A DNA stretch of 64,000 nucleotides from Allobosea sp. WAO (GCF_001509835.1 NZ_JXTJ01000010.1:305042-369041); one strand, 5' to 3'; numbered from the stretch's first letter, positions 33,492 through 42,364 are shown. A program made the numbers and translations. The notes: generated by a model not told the origin, from the sequence alone.

Positions 33492-35699
33492 ATGGGTACC
33501 GGTCTGGTGCGTGGTGCGATGCGGCTGGGGCGCCGGGGCGCGGAGGCAGTGCTCTCGCGGGTTCTCCAGACGCCCGTCCGGCTGGTCGTGCAGCCCGCAG
33601 AGCCTGCGCTATCGGATACGGGCGTCCTCACCCTGTCAGCGCCGCAGTCCGAGCTCGTCGAAGCCGCTGCTGCTGACCTTGCTCCCGTTCCCGAGGCGCA
33701 GCGCGGCGCCGGCGAGGCGGCGAGCTCCCCGCGCACCGAGCAGGCCGACGATGCGCCGATGAACTGGCTCGCGCGCCGCGAGCCGAGTCGGCCCCGCCGC
33801 GAGCCGAGTCGGCCCTTGCGCGCGCTGCTCGACAACAGCCATTACCGGCTCGCCGCCGATCGTCTGGGCCGGCTGGTCTTTGAAACCGCGGACGGCGGAG
33901 CGTCGATCGTCCCGGCGCTTACCCTCGTCGTCGAATGGGCCAGCCCGTCAGGGCTTTCGCGCGAAGCGGCCCCGATCAAGCTCAACTCCCAACGCAAGCG
34001 GGACGAGGAGGCCTGGACCGCTTTTGCAGGAGCGGCGACCGGCAGTGTCGAGTGCGCCCTGATCCTGACCGGTCATCGCACATCGCCGATGGTGAATGTG
34101 CACGGACGCTGCGTGTTCCTGCAGCCGCCGCCAGGTCACGAGCTGGTGAGGCTCGCACTGGTGATCGATGTCGAGCCCGAGATCACCGAGCTGTTTTCGA
34201 AGAACCGCCAGGTGCTCCATCCGAGCGGCCCCGAGCGGCATTGGCTAGACCGCCAGGGGCTCGCGATCGGCGCCGGCAAGGCGGCGGCCGTGATCTACCA
34301 TACCCCTGCCGTCTCGTCGTTGCAGGCCGACACCGGCGAGCGCCGCGTCATCGTCAATTTCGATCTCTCCGACGACCATCCCCAGATCGTCGACGATCCG
34401 AACGGGAGCTATCGCAACGCGTCGCGGGCGACCATTCGTCCGCTGCAGGCGTTGACGGGGCGCTTCGACCTCTGCCTCGGGGCCCGGCCTAAAGCCATGC
34501 CGCGGATCATGGCGCTTCCCGACGGATTTACCGCAGCCCATGTCTGGACGGAGCACGGCTGCTATACTTCCTATGGGACACATTACGCGCTTTATCTCGG
34601 CTCCGACCGCATCACCGATGTGACGAAGGCGAAGGGCGGGTTCGTCAAGCATGGCATCAAGACGACGAAGAGCGTCTTCTTCGATAATCTGGTCGGCGCC
34701 CTAAATGACGACCAATCGGAATTGTTCAAGGGCGACGTCGCGTCGATCAAGGGCAACAAGGCGTTCGAAGACAACCTGATCCAGCTCGACAAGCTCGGCT
34801 ACGAGATCTGCCTGCACTGTCCGCAGGCGGCGAGCTCATCGCCCGAGGTGGTCGAGGGAGCGGTCTCCTACATGAACAAGGTCTTCAATACGAGGACCTG
34901 GATCGATCACTTCTGGTATCGGCCGGACGGCGTCAAATCGGGATGTTTCGAAGCCTTCTGCAATTGCGGCCTCATCACGCCGACGATTCGCCGGCTGTGG
35001 CGGGACGAGCAGACCCGCTTCTTCTGGAACCCGGCCTATGAGTATCTGCAGACGCCGCATCGTCGCGATCCGGACGATGTCGTCAACCACTGGAACTGGG
35101 ACAGGGCATTGCCCAACCCGGTCTACTGGCGTCATCCGACTGTCGGGCTAGAGCAGGCGGAACTGGCCTCCACGGCGAGCCCGTTCGTCTCCTGGGCGAC
35201 CTGGGATTCATGGTACCCGCGCGAGGGCCAGCCGCGTTATGACGCCGCGTCGCTCGAAGCCCTGGTCGCCAATTGGGGCATCGGCATCGCCCATGTCTAC
35301 CCGACCTATGTCGGCGAGGCGAACCGGGCTTGGCGCCGGACGGATGACGGCGAAGTCGTCGTCTCGATGGAGTTCGAAGACATTCTGGCCCGCATGGCCA
35401 GGCTGGAACGCCAGGGCCTGCTCTTGAACACGACGATCAAGGATCTGCTCGGATACTGGCTGAAGCTCGAACGGGTGACGTGGCGCTACGAGCCGGAGAC
35501 AGCGGCGCTGGTCTACGAAAATCTCGGGGACGAGGATATTCCCGGCTTCTCGGTCGCATTTGACCTCGTCGGCGAGGACGATGCCATCCTGTTGGATGGG
35601 CTTCCCGTCGAGAGCAGGAAAAGGTCGGGTAGCCGCGTCGTCAGTTTCGACCTTCCGGGAAGAGGGCGACGCACCTTGTCCGGCTTTGAGCCCAGTTAA
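33492..35699 (+). CDS. Large protein of unknown function, possibly NodB/deacetylase-like
   Basis: A 735-residue protein without a signal peptide or clear membrane helix. The first 115 residues are low-complexity (Ala/Pro/Glu/Arg) and include a perfect 7-residue tandem repeat, REPSRPR/REPSRPL. About 120-320 looks beta-rich. From about 335, LPDGFTAAHVWTEHGCYTSYGTHY, GIKTTKSVFFDN, LGYEICLHCPQAASSS and NWGIGIAHVYPTYVG resemble the layout of NodB-type deacetylases or related (beta/alpha) barrels, but the usual Asp-Asp and His-x3-His motifs are changed (TEHGC, CLHCP). I do not claim a function. A GAGGAAG ribosome site supports the ATG at 33492. It follows the ABC exporter block. Confidence 0.7.
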   Translation: MGTGLVRGAMRLGRRGAEAVLSRVLQTPVRLVVQPAEPALSDTGVLTLSAPQSELVEAAAADLAPVPEAQRGAGEAASSPRTEQADDAPMNWLARREPSRPRREPSRPLRALLDNSHYRLAADRLGRLVFETADGGASIVPALTLVVEWASPSGLSREAAPIKLNSQRKRDEEAWTAFAGAATGSVECALILTGHRTSPMVNVHGRCVFLQPPPGHELVRLALVIDVEPEITELFSKNRQVLHPSGPERHWLDRQGLAIGAGKAAAVIYHTPAVSSLQADTGERRVIVNFDLSDDHPQIVDDPNGSYRNASRATIRPLQALTGRFDLCLGARPKAMPRIMALPDGFTAAHVWTEHGCYTSYGTHYALYLGSDRITDVTKAKGGFVKHGIKTTKSVFFDNLVGALNDDQSELFKGDVASIKGNKAFEDNLIQLDKLGYEICLHCPQAASSSPEVVEGAVSYMNKVFNTRTWIDHFWYRPDGVKSGCFEAFCNCGLITPTIRRLWRDEQTRFFWNPAYEYLQTPHRRDPDDVVNHWNWDRALPNPVYWRHPTVGLEQAELASTASPFVSWATWDSWYPREGQPRYDAASLEALVANWGIGIAHVYPTYVGEANRAWRRTDDGEVVVSMEFEDILARMARLERQGLLLNTTIKDLLGYWLKLERVTWRYEPETAALVYENLGDEDIPGFSVAFDLVGEDDAILLDGLPVESRKRSGSRVVSFDLPGRGRRTLSGFEPS
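33774..33815 (+). repeat. In-frame 21-bp tandem duplication
   Basis: Two perfect adjacent 21-bp copies (33774-33794 and 33795-33815, each starting cgccgcgagccgag) lie in the low-complexity N-terminal region of the 735-residue protein and encode a repeated heptapeptide. This is probably a recent slippage duplication. Confidence 0.9.
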
Positions 35700-35817
35700 C
35701 CTGCTTGCGACAAAGTCCGGTTCGCCGGAGACGCTCTGTTTTCATGTCTCGACGCAATTTCGGATACAACCTCGATCCATGTTGCTGTCGAGACCGCTTT
35801 AGGCTGCGAGAATACTG

Positions 35818-36639
35818 ATGTCCTATCCAATTCCGGTCTCCGACATTCTCGGCACGCTTCACGATCTCGGTGTAAGGCGGGGCGATAGCCTGTTCATCCA
35901 TTCGTCGTTCCGGTCGCTGTACCGTGGCGCGGCGGTCGAGACGATGCCGGCGCTGTCGAGCGAAGCCTATGCGCGCCTGCTGATCCAGGAACTGTTGAAT
36001 CATGTCGGTCCGAAGGGATCGCTGATGATGCCGACCGAGTTCCTGGCCGACTATCATCTCAGCTCGTTCCGCAAGGAGCTCATCGATATCCGCAAGGTCG
36101 GGACCAATCGCGGCTTCCTCACGCAGATGCTGCTGTCCTGGCCGGGAGCGGTGCGCAGTGCCCACCCGGTCTACAACGTCGTGGCAGTGGGCGAGACCTT
36201 GGCCAAGTCCGTCGCCTCCCACCATACCTTGCCTTACAGCATGGATGTCGGCTCCCCATGGTGGGATTTCAAAATGGCCGGGGGGAAGATCGTCTATCTC
36301 GGGGCTAGCCTCGAGTCGAACTCGTTCATCCACATGCCGGAGTATGCCCTCAAGAACGACTATCCCCGGCCTGTGTTTTTCAACCGGCCGCACGGATTCG
36401 ACATCATCGACCAGTCCGGTCGGCCCGTTTCCATGGAAGCCTGGGTTCACGCGATCCGCTGGCCGGGCGGGACGGTGACGCGCTTCTGCAACTATCTCCA
36501 GCTTCAGTACGGCATCTTCAACCATGGCATGGTCGCGGACACGTCGGTCATCGTCGTATCTGCCGCGGCACAGTATGACGCGCTGATGCAGGAACTCGAT
36601 CACGGCACGTCATGGTATGACGCCATCGGCTGGGCCTAG
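35818..36639 (+). CDS. AAC(3)-family N-acetyltransferase
   Basis: A 273-residue protein of the aminoglycoside 3-N-acetyltransferase family. Landmarks are LFIHSSFRSLYRG near the N-terminus, GSLMMPTEFLADY, a SAHPVYNVVAVGE segment, and GGKIVYLGASLESNSFIH in the middle. Members in surface-polysaccharide loci N-acylate amino sugars rather than conferring drug resistance, and that is the likely role here. The acetyl-CoA-dependent reaction would occur in the cytoplasm. The gene lies between the 735-residue unknown protein and a decayed transposase, both in the same direction. It would be wrong to call this a resistance gene on this evidence. Confidence 0.88.
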   Translation: MSYPIPVSDILGTLHDLGVRRGDSLFIHSSFRSLYRGAAVETMPALSSEAYARLLIQELLNHVGPKGSLMMPTEFLADYHLSSFRKELIDIRKVGTNRGFLTQMLLSWPGAVRSAHPVYNVVAVGETLAKSVASHHTLPYSMDVGSPWWDFKMAGGKIVYLGASLESNSFIHMPEYALKNDYPRPVFFNRPHGFDIIDQSGRPVSMEAWVHAIRWPGGTVTRFCNYLQLQYGIFNHGMVADTSVIVVSAAAQYDALMQELDHGTSWYDAIGWA

Positions 36640-36684
36640 ACTGCCGTGACGATCTAAGGAAGCGTCCGGGCGCGGATCGAACGC

Positions 36685-36712
36685 GGCGCCAATGGAAGCG
36701 GCGCCAATGGAA
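36685..36712 (+). repeat. Direct repeats ggcgccaatggaa beside the transposase remnant
   Basis: Two copies of ggcgccaatggaa stand at 36685-36697 and 36700-36712, just upstream of the decayed transposase. A third partial copy, ggcgccaatg, stands at 36999-37008, just downstream. They may be remains of IS ends or target-site duplications. Confidence 0.5.
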
Positions 36713-36995
36713 AGAGCCCAAGCCAAGGCTCTTGGCCGGTCGCGCGAGGGCTCCGGCACGGCCATCACGGACCGCTACGACGCTGACAGCCTTCGCGACA
36801 TCAGTCGCGGCGAAAGTGGCGTCCATCCCCCCGCCACGGCGCCATCGGGCGTATCAGCATCGCTGCGATGAGATCGCCGGGCGCCGGCGCATAGAAGGCT
36901 TCTTCGCGAAGATCAAGCAGTGGCGGGACATCGCAGCAGGATGCAACAAGCGAACCCCCAGCTTCATAGGCTTCGTCGAAGCGCCAACATCATGA
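36711..36995 (+). pseudogene. IS5-family transposase remnant (frameshifted C-terminal part)
   Basis: The DNA encodes fragments of an IS5/IS427-type DDE transposase in two frames. One frame (from about 36713) reads ITDRYDADSLRDISRGESG, matching the 'GYDSDxLR' region. A second frame (from about 36800 to the TGA at 36995) reads SIPPPRRHRAYQHR, then RRRIEGFFAKIKQWRDIAAG, matching the IPPR and 'ENFFxRLKxxRxIAT' catalytic-Glu region. A frameshift therefore separates the halves, and the N-terminal two-thirds is missing. It cannot encode an active enzyme. It marks a past insertion between the acetyltransferase and a glycosyltransferase. Confidence 0.75.
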
Positions 36996-37149
36996 CGTGG
37001 CGCCAATGTTTAATTCGCCGCCGTCGGCTAAACATTTGCACTGATTTTAAAGCTCTTGCTACGACGCGAAATTAAATGCAGCCGCGTTGGAATCGCGTTA
37101 AGGCGTGTTTGTCATCCTGGCTGAACAACGGACATCGACGGATTTTTCG
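36996..37149. other. A+T-rich leader before a glycosyltransferase
   Basis: This stretch (for example around 37010-37080, with tttaattc, gattttaaagc and gaaattaaatg) is much less G+C-rich than anything nearby and probably carries the promoter for the GT4 gene at 37150. I cannot place exact -35/-10 elements with confidence. It also contains the third ggcgccaatg copy. Confidence 0.4.
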
Positions 37150-38610
37150 ATGAAGCTTCTTGTCGTTTCGAATATGTATCCTTCAACCGCCAATCCGGTC
37201 GGGGGTATCTTCGTTCACGAACAGGTCAAGGCCTTGCGGCGTGCCGGGATCGATGCGCGCGTGGCGTCGGGCAAGCCGCTCTGGCTGTCGGGGCGCCGGC
37301 CCCGGAATACGTTGCGGGTCGTCCGCAGCGAGTTGAGCACGAGGCGCAAAGGGTTCGCCTGGGTCGACTACGATGGCGTGCCGACGGTTTCGTTCAATTA
37401 CTTCGCCGGCGCGTTCGCGCGGCCCTGGCTGTATCCCTGGATCTATCGCTCGGCGCTGATGGACGTCATCCCCAATCTCGCCGGCGACTTTCCCTATGAA
37501 CTGGTCCACACCCACACGGCTTTTCTCGACGGGCGGGCCGGCGCCGCTGCGGCGCGTTTCCGTTCGGTGCCGATGGTCCTGACCGAGCATACGGGGCCGT
37601 TCTCGCTCGTCACCGATGACTGGCGCTTTCGCCAGCACACCCTCGCCGGCATGAACGGGGCCGACCGCATCATTGCGGTGAGCAGCGCCCTGCGCACGGA
37701 GATCACACGGCGCTTGCCGGCGATCGGCGAGAGCCGGATCGATGTCGTGCCGAACGGCGTGGACACCCGCTTCTTCGACCCTGCCATCGCAAACGCAGAC
37801 GCCTCGCCCGATCCAGCGTGCGATTGGGCGAATGCGCTCGCCAGGTCCAAGCGCGAGCTCGTCTTGTACAAGTTCATCGCAGGCTTCCGCCTCGCGATGC
37901 TGGAGAGGGGAGAAGAACCCGTCTCCGGCAGCGAGGTCGCGCGCGCCATCGAGCTGGCGCTGCTCGCCGGAGTCGGCGAGGGGCCCTATGCCGACGATAT
38001 CGAGGGCACGGCGCCGACGCCGCTTTCAGGCGATGCGCAGGATGAGGACTGCGTCAATGTGCTTTGGGTCGGGCATCTCGTCGACGTCAAACGGGTCGAT
38101 CGCTTGCTCGAAGCCTTTGCGATCGCCCAGCGACGGGTCCCCGCCCTTCGCCTCAGGCTGGTCGGAGGCGGAGAGCTGGGGGCTTCGCTGAAACAACAGG
38201 CCGGAGACCTCGGGCTCGGTAAGGTCGTAACCTTCGTTCCGACCAAATCCAGGCAGGGCATCCGCAAGGAGATGGCGGCTGCCGATCTTCTCGTCATATC
38301 GAGCGAAACCGAAACCTTCGGCGTGGTCGGAATCGAGGCGATGGCGATGGGGCTGCCGGTGTTGACGACCGATTGCGGGGGGCCGGCCGACTATGTGAAT
38401 GAGCCGCGCTATGGCGAGCTCGTGCCCAACAACACCGAGGACCTCGCGATCGGCTTGCAGCGTATCGCCGCGCGTATCGCGGGCTTCGACAAGGCGGAGT
38501 TGCGCCGGCACGCGGTCGAGAACTTCGACTTCGACCTCGTGGCCCGTAAGCTCGCGGGTATCTATCGGGAGATGTTGCAGCGCGAACCGCTGCAACGGGC
38601 GGCGGCCTGA
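37150..38610 (+). CDS. Glycosyltransferase family 4
   Basis: A 486-residue GT-B enzyme. Its start, MKLLVVSNMYPSTANPVGGIFVHEQ, is typical of GT4, so the ATG at 37150 is preferred over the frame upstream. VLTEHTGPF and VVPNGVDTRFFDP mark the interdomain region, and SSETETFGVVGIEAMAMGLPVL contains the conserved Glu-x7-Glu motif. An unusual insertion of about 70 residues (roughly 230-305) separates VVPNGVDTR from VLWVGHLVDVKRVD, making the protein longer than most GT4 members. The gene is single, with the convergent terminator of the wbp-like operon downstream. It acts on the glycan at the cytoplasmic face. Confidence 0.92.
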   Translation: MKLLVVSNMYPSTANPVGGIFVHEQVKALRRAGIDARVASGKPLWLSGRRPRNTLRVVRSELSTRRKGFAWVDYDGVPTVSFNYFAGAFARPWLYPWIYRSALMDVIPNLAGDFPYELVHTHTAFLDGRAGAAAARFRSVPMVLTEHTGPFSLVTDDWRFRQHTLAGMNGADRIIAVSSALRTEITRRLPAIGESRIDVVPNGVDTRFFDPAIANADASPDPACDWANALARSKRELVLYKFIAGFRLAMLERGEEPVSGSEVARAIELALLAGVGEGPYADDIEGTAPTPLSGDAQDEDCVNVLWVGHLVDVKRVDRLLEAFAIAQRRVPALRLRLVGGGELGASLKQQAGDLGLGKVVTFVPTKSRQGIRKEMAAADLLVISSETETFGVVGIEAMAMGLPVLTTDCGGPADYVNEPRYGELVPNNTEDLAIGLQRIAARIAGFDKAELRRHAVENFDFDLVARKLAGIYREMLQREPLQRAAA

Positions 38611-38686
38611 CGGGCAGCCGGGCCGGAGCTGACCGGGCAGTCCCAGCCAGGGGATGCGGACGGGCGATGTGCGCATCCGGTCGGCC

Positions 38687-38710
38687 CGGGCAGGCCCGAG
38701 AGCCTGCCCG
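38687..38710. terminator. Hairpin between convergent genes
   Basis: A 9-bp perfect stem, cgggcaggc (38687-38695) with gcctgcccg (38702-38710), lies in the 112-bp gap between the plus-strand GT4 and the minus-strand 2-epimerase, which converge here. There is no T-run on either side. It is a likely bidirectional transcription stop. Confidence 0.5.
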
Positions 38711-38722
38711 ATAGAACGCAGA

Positions 38723-39766
38723 TCAGGCGGCCTCTCGCAGCAGCTTTGCGATGAGCCCGCTCGCCTCGCCGGTGCCATAGTCGGGGATATCGCGCCGAGG
38801 CTTGTAGGCCTCTTCCGTCCAGAGGCGGTTCCAGCCGGCCTCGATGGTTTCGACCCATTCGGTCTCGTCGCGCAGGGTCACGCAGGGCACGCGGTGGAAA
38901 TAGGCCTCCTTCTGGAGCCCCCCGGAATCGGTGAAGACACCGGCCGCATGGTGCGTCAGCAGAGCCATGTCGAGATAGCCGAGCGGGGCGATCATGCGGA
39001 TATTGGCCGGTACGATGCCGCGGGCCTCCATCAGCTTGCGCGTGCGCGGGTGAACCGGCATCACGATCGGCGTCTCTTCTCCGGCCTTCGACAGCCAAGC
39101 GGCCACGCGGTCGAAGCGCTCGGGATCGTCGGTGTTTTCTGCCCGGTGAATGGTGGCCACGGCATAGCTCTTCGGCGCGATCCCCAATTCGTCGAGAATG
39201 CTGCGGCGGCCTTCAGCCTGGCGCACGGCGTGAAGCGCGACATCGTACATGACGTCGCCGACCTGGTGGACGCCCTTGGTCAGGCCCTCGCGCGCGAGAT
39301 TGGTCACGGCCGTCTCGGTCGGGCAGAAGAGCAGCGCGCTCACATGGTCGGCCATGACCCGGTTGATCTCTTCCGGCATGCGCCGGTTGAACGAGCGCAG
39401 CCCCGCCTCGACATGCGCGACCGGAATGTGGAGCTTGGCGGCGGCAAGCGCTCCGGCAACCGTGGAATTGGTGTCGCCATAGATCAGGACCAGGTCCGGC
39501 TTCTCCGCCAGCATGACGGCCTCGAGCTTTTCGAGCATGCGCCCGGTCATCGCGCCATGGCCCAGGCTATTGACCTCGAGGTTATGGGCCGGCTTGGGGA
39601 TAGCCAGTTCCTCGAAGAAGACATCGGACATGCTGGCATCGAAATGCTGCCCGGTATGCACCAGGATCTCGCGGTGATCGCCGAGCGCCGCGATCGCATG
39701 GCTGACCGGCGCCGCCTTGATGAATTGCGGCCTGGCGCCGACGACGGTGAGAATGGTGAGAGGCAT
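38723..39766 (-). CDS. wecB: Non-hydrolysing UDP-N-acetylglucosamine 2-epimerase (WecB/WbpI-type)
   Basis: A 347-residue GT-B-fold epimerase. VVGARPQFIKAAP is at the N-terminus, then HTGQHFDASMSD, YGDTNSTVAGALAA, HVEAGLRSF, and TDSGGLQKEAYF for UDP binding. It inverts C2 of a UDP-2-acetamido sugar. Because the same operon encodes counterparts of WbpA, B, E and D, the substrate is more likely UDP-2,3-diacetamido-glucuronic acid (WbpI reaction, giving the manno form) than plain UDP-GlcNAc. That choice is inference from context. It is the promoter-distal gene of the minus-strand block running from 46.5 kb, with two GT4 genes between it and the sugar pathway. Confidence 0.93.
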   Translation of the reverse strand: MPLTILTVVGARPQFIKAAPVSHAIAALGDHREILVHTGQHFDASMSDVFFEELAIPKPAHNLEVNSLGHGAMTGRMLEKLEAVMLAEKPDLVLIYGDTNSTVAGALAAAKLHIPVAHVEAGLRSFNRRMPEEINRVMADHVSALLFCPTETAVTNLAREGLTKGVHQVGDVMYDVALHAVRQAEGRRSILDELGIAPKSYAVATIHRAENTDDPERFDRVAAWLSKAGEETPIVMPVHPRTRKLMEARGIVPANIRMIAPLGYLDMALLTHHAAGVFTDSGGLQKEAYFHRVPCVTLRDETEWVETIEAGWNRLWTEEAYKPRRDIPDYGTGEASGLIAKLLREAA

Positions 39767-39831
39767 GTGAGCTCCTTGACGTGCGGTCGATCCGGCGCGT
39801 TCCCGGTCGAAAGATCTTGCCGATGTCGGGG

Positions 39832-41052
39832 TTAGGCTATCGATTGTATGTCATGTGATCGCGGCGGCGGCGGTGCGGCGCAGGCGGCCAGCGCATCATA
39901 GATGCTGGTAAGCTTGTCGCGCTCGCGCTCCCAGGACAGTTCGCGCGCCGCCGTCAAAGCCCGGCCACGCATGAGCTGCAGCTCCTCGATGCCGATGCGT
40001 TCGATCGCTGCGGCGATGGCTTCGGGGGTCGCGGCGGTTGCGGTGACGCCGACCCCGTATCTGGCAACGAGATCGGCAAGATCGGTGCCGGCGGTCACGA
40101 CGACGGCCAGTCCCGCCATGAGATACTCGAAGATCTTGTTGGGCAGGGCGAAGCGGTTGTGGCGGGTCTCGAGCGGCGCGCAGAAGATGCCGATATGGGC
40201 CTCGGCGGCGCGAGGCACGACATCGGCGGCCGGGACGGCGGCCTCGAAGGTCACGCGCCCCTTGATCGCGGGATCCTTGGCCAGGCTGCGCAATTTCGCC
40301 AGATAGGCCGGCGCGCCGTCGCCGCGCAGCGTCAACACGGCATCGGGCAGATGACGCAAGGCCGAGATCGTCGCCTCGATGCTGCGCCCCCCTTTCATGA
40401 TGCCGTGAAACAGCAAATGGCGGGGGCCGGATATCTCCCTGGAGGTGATGGCCTGATAGGTGGGCGTGTTGCGAACCACAGTTGGGGTTTCCGGTAGCCC
40501 GTAGAGCGCCCGAAGATCCTCGGCGATGCCAGCGCTGACGGTGATCACCTTGTCGGCGGCGCCTATGAACCTGCGCTCGATCTCCTGAATATGGCGCTGG
40601 GCGACGAGGCGCCAGCGCATGTTGTCGGCGTGTTCCTCGGTCGCGAACTCATGGCTGTCATAGACGATGCGAGTGCGAAAAGCGTGCTTGGCCGCTGCAG
40701 CCGAAGGAAGCGTCTGGCAGTCATTGGCGTGCACGACGTCGGGTCGGAGCGCGAGCAATGCCTGGCGCGCAGCGCGATGGTGCCGGCGGAGGAAATGGAG
40801 CGGTACCGTGGATGCCGGGATCAGGCCGGCTGGCGCCTGCGTGAGCAGAATCGCAGCCCGCTGCGCAGGGCGGCTTCCGGGGGAAGGCAGCTGAATAAAG
40901 TCGCAATGGGCCGGCGGCTGTTCGCCGAAACCTATCGCCGTGACCTTGTATCCACGGTCGGCCAGCGTTGCGATGGTCCGCAGAACGCGATGGTCGCTGT
41001 CGATGGAGGTGAAGGATAGGACGGCGACATGCAACGTGAAGACGCGCCTCAA
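39832..41052 (-). CDS. Glycosyltransferase family 4
   Basis: About 406 residues, closely related to the GT4 at 26526. VYDSHEFATEEHADNMRWR, FHGIMKGGRSIEATI and ALPNKIFEYLMAGLAVVVT are shared landmarks. The frame opens with a TTG at 41052 and has no ATG; a second TTG at 41034, before HVAVLSFTSIDSDHRV, is also possible, so the exact N-terminus is uncertain. It would add a sugar of the glycan repeat in the cytoplasm. It lies between the 2-epimerase and another GT4 on the minus strand, with a hairpin in the gap upstream. Confidence 0.88.
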   Translation of the reverse strand: MRRVFTLHVAVLSFTSIDSDHRVLRTIATLADRGYKVTAIGFGEQPPAHCDFIQLPSPGSRPAQRAAILLTQAPAGLIPASTVPLHFLRRHHRAARQALLALRPDVVHANDCQTLPSAAAAKHAFRTRIVYDSHEFATEEHADNMRWRLVAQRHIQEIERRFIGAADKVITVSAGIAEDLRALYGLPETPTVVRNTPTYQAITSREISGPRHLLFHGIMKGGRSIEATISALRHLPDAVLTLRGDGAPAYLAKLRSLAKDPAIKGRVTFEAAVPAADVVPRAAEAHIGIFCAPLETRHNRFALPNKIFEYLMAGLAVVVTAGTDLADLVARYGVGVTATAATPEAIAAAIERIGIEELQLMRGRALTAARELSWERERDKLTSIYDALAACAAPPPPRSHDIQSIA

Positions 41053-41090
41053 GGAGGAGTACTGGAAAACGGATCGATCGAATTGCGACC

Positions 41091-41108
41091 AACTCTATTT
41101 CTAGAGTT
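41091..41108. promoter_or_regulatory. Hairpin in the gap between two GT4 genes
   Basis: A 7-bp perfect stem, aactcta (41091-41097) with tagagtt (41102-41108), and loop tttc stand in the 139-bp A+T-richer gap upstream of the minus-strand GT4 at 41052. It may be part of a promoter, attenuator or protein site. Function is unknown. Confidence 0.35.
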
Positions 41109-41191
41109 CGCTGCGTCGGCTTGTATCGCAGGCTGATCTGCAAAAAAACAGGTTCCGCCTTCAAACTTAAGCAGAAACCGATCGATCTGCC

Positions 41192-42364
41192 TCAGTCCGA
41201 TTGTGGCCGGAGCCGGCGACCTTGCCGCCTGCGTTCGCGGACGACGAGATTCCTGAGCATTGCGACGGTGTCGGCGACCCTGAAACGCCAGTCATACAGT
41301 GTTTCGACCGCGGTCCGTCCACGGCCCCCCATTGCATCCGCCGAGGTGCGATCGCGGACGAGGGTGGCAGCAGCTTCGGCAAGAGCCACGGGATCTGCCG
41401 TCGGAATCACGAGCCCGCAGCCGTGCCGGCGCACGAGATCCGCCTGGAACGGCAGCTCGGTGACGATGACCGGACGGCCGGCCGCCATGCCTTCGAACAG
41501 TTTGAGCGGGGCGACCCCACCTTCGTCGCGGGCGCCATGGGGTTCTATCGGGCACAGGACGGTGAACGCGCGCGCGGCCAGCCCGGCGAGCTCGGTCTTC
41601 GGGAGATAGCCGAGCGCTAGGATGCGCGGATCGGCTGCAGCGGCCTGCCGAACCCGGGGGGCGAGTTGCCCGTCGCCAACGACGACCAAACGTAGCTCGG
41701 CGGGCCAGGCCGGCTGTCGGACTGCCGCCAGCATCGTGTCGACGCCGTGCCAGGCAACCAGGCCGCCGAAGAAGAGAGCATAGTCGCCGTCAATCTGCGG
41801 GCCGCCTGGCGCTGCAGGCTGGAATAGCGCGCCATCCGCGCCGTTGGGGATGAGATGGAGCGTCTCGTCACGGCCGAGGATGGCGGCCAGCCAGGCCTTA
41901 AGACCGGGCGTGACCGCGACGACGGCGGCGGCCGAGCGATACTGGACGATCTGGACCCAATTCAGCCCCGCGGTGACCCAGCCAGGCAGGCCGTAGCTGA
42001 CGCCGATATCGGCGGTCCGGCCATTGACCTCGTGCACGACGGGTTTCCCGAGAAGCCGTGCGACGAAGGAGAAGGGCAGGGCGGCCGGATGAGCCCGCAC
42101 ATAGGCGATATCCGTGCTTTTGAGCGCCGCCAGCGCGCGCAGGGTCAGGCTGACGTAGCGCAGCATCCGCCCGATCCGGGAATCGGGCGGAGCCCCATCG
42201 GGCAGTTCCTGTGCGATCAGCCGGGTCGGCAGGCCGTTCGCGCCGAGCCCGTCGGCGATGGTTCGGACATGGGTATGCGACGCCTGGCCGGGTCGAAGCG
42301 TCTCCAGGCTCAGATAGAGGACACGCGGCGCGTCATCACCGGACACGGCCGGTTGCCCGATCAT
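41192..42364 (-). CDS. Glycosyltransferase family 4
   Basis: A 390-residue GT-B enzyme. It shows LYLSLETLRPGQASHTHVR at the N-terminus, HEVNGRTADIG, LIPNGADGALFQP, a YALFFGGLVAWHGVD donor-domain start and APLKLFEGMAAGRPVIVTE. It differs from the two related GT4s at 26526 and 39832, so it probably makes a different linkage. It is encoded 36 bases downstream of the aminotransferase on the minus strand, in the UDP-diacetamido-uronate operon, and may transfer that sugar. This is inference from context. Confidence 0.9.
   Translation of the reverse strand: MIGQPAVSGDDAPRVLYLSLETLRPGQASHTHVRTIADGLGANGLPTRLIAQELPDGAPPDSRIGRMLRYVSLTLRALAALKSTDIAYVRAHPAALPFSFVARLLGKPVVHEVNGRTADIGVSYGLPGWVTAGLNWVQIVQYRSAAAVVAVTPGLKAWLAAILGRDETLHLIPNGADGALFQPAAPGGPQIDGDYALFFGGLVAWHGVDTMLAAVRQPAWPAELRLVVVGDGQLAPRVRQAAAADPRILALGYLPKTELAGLAARAFTVLCPIEPHGARDEGGVAPLKLFEGMAAGRPVIVTELPFQADLVRRHGCGLVIPTADPVALAEAAATLVRDRTSADAMGGRGRTAVETLYDWRFRVADTVAMLRNLVVRERRRQGRRLRPQSD

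Noticed and set aside
35818..36639. Antibiotic resistance gene (aminoglycoside acetyltransferase)
   Set aside because: The family includes many glycan-locus amino-sugar acetyltransferases and the neighbourhood is entirely polysaccharide-related, so resistance is not supported.
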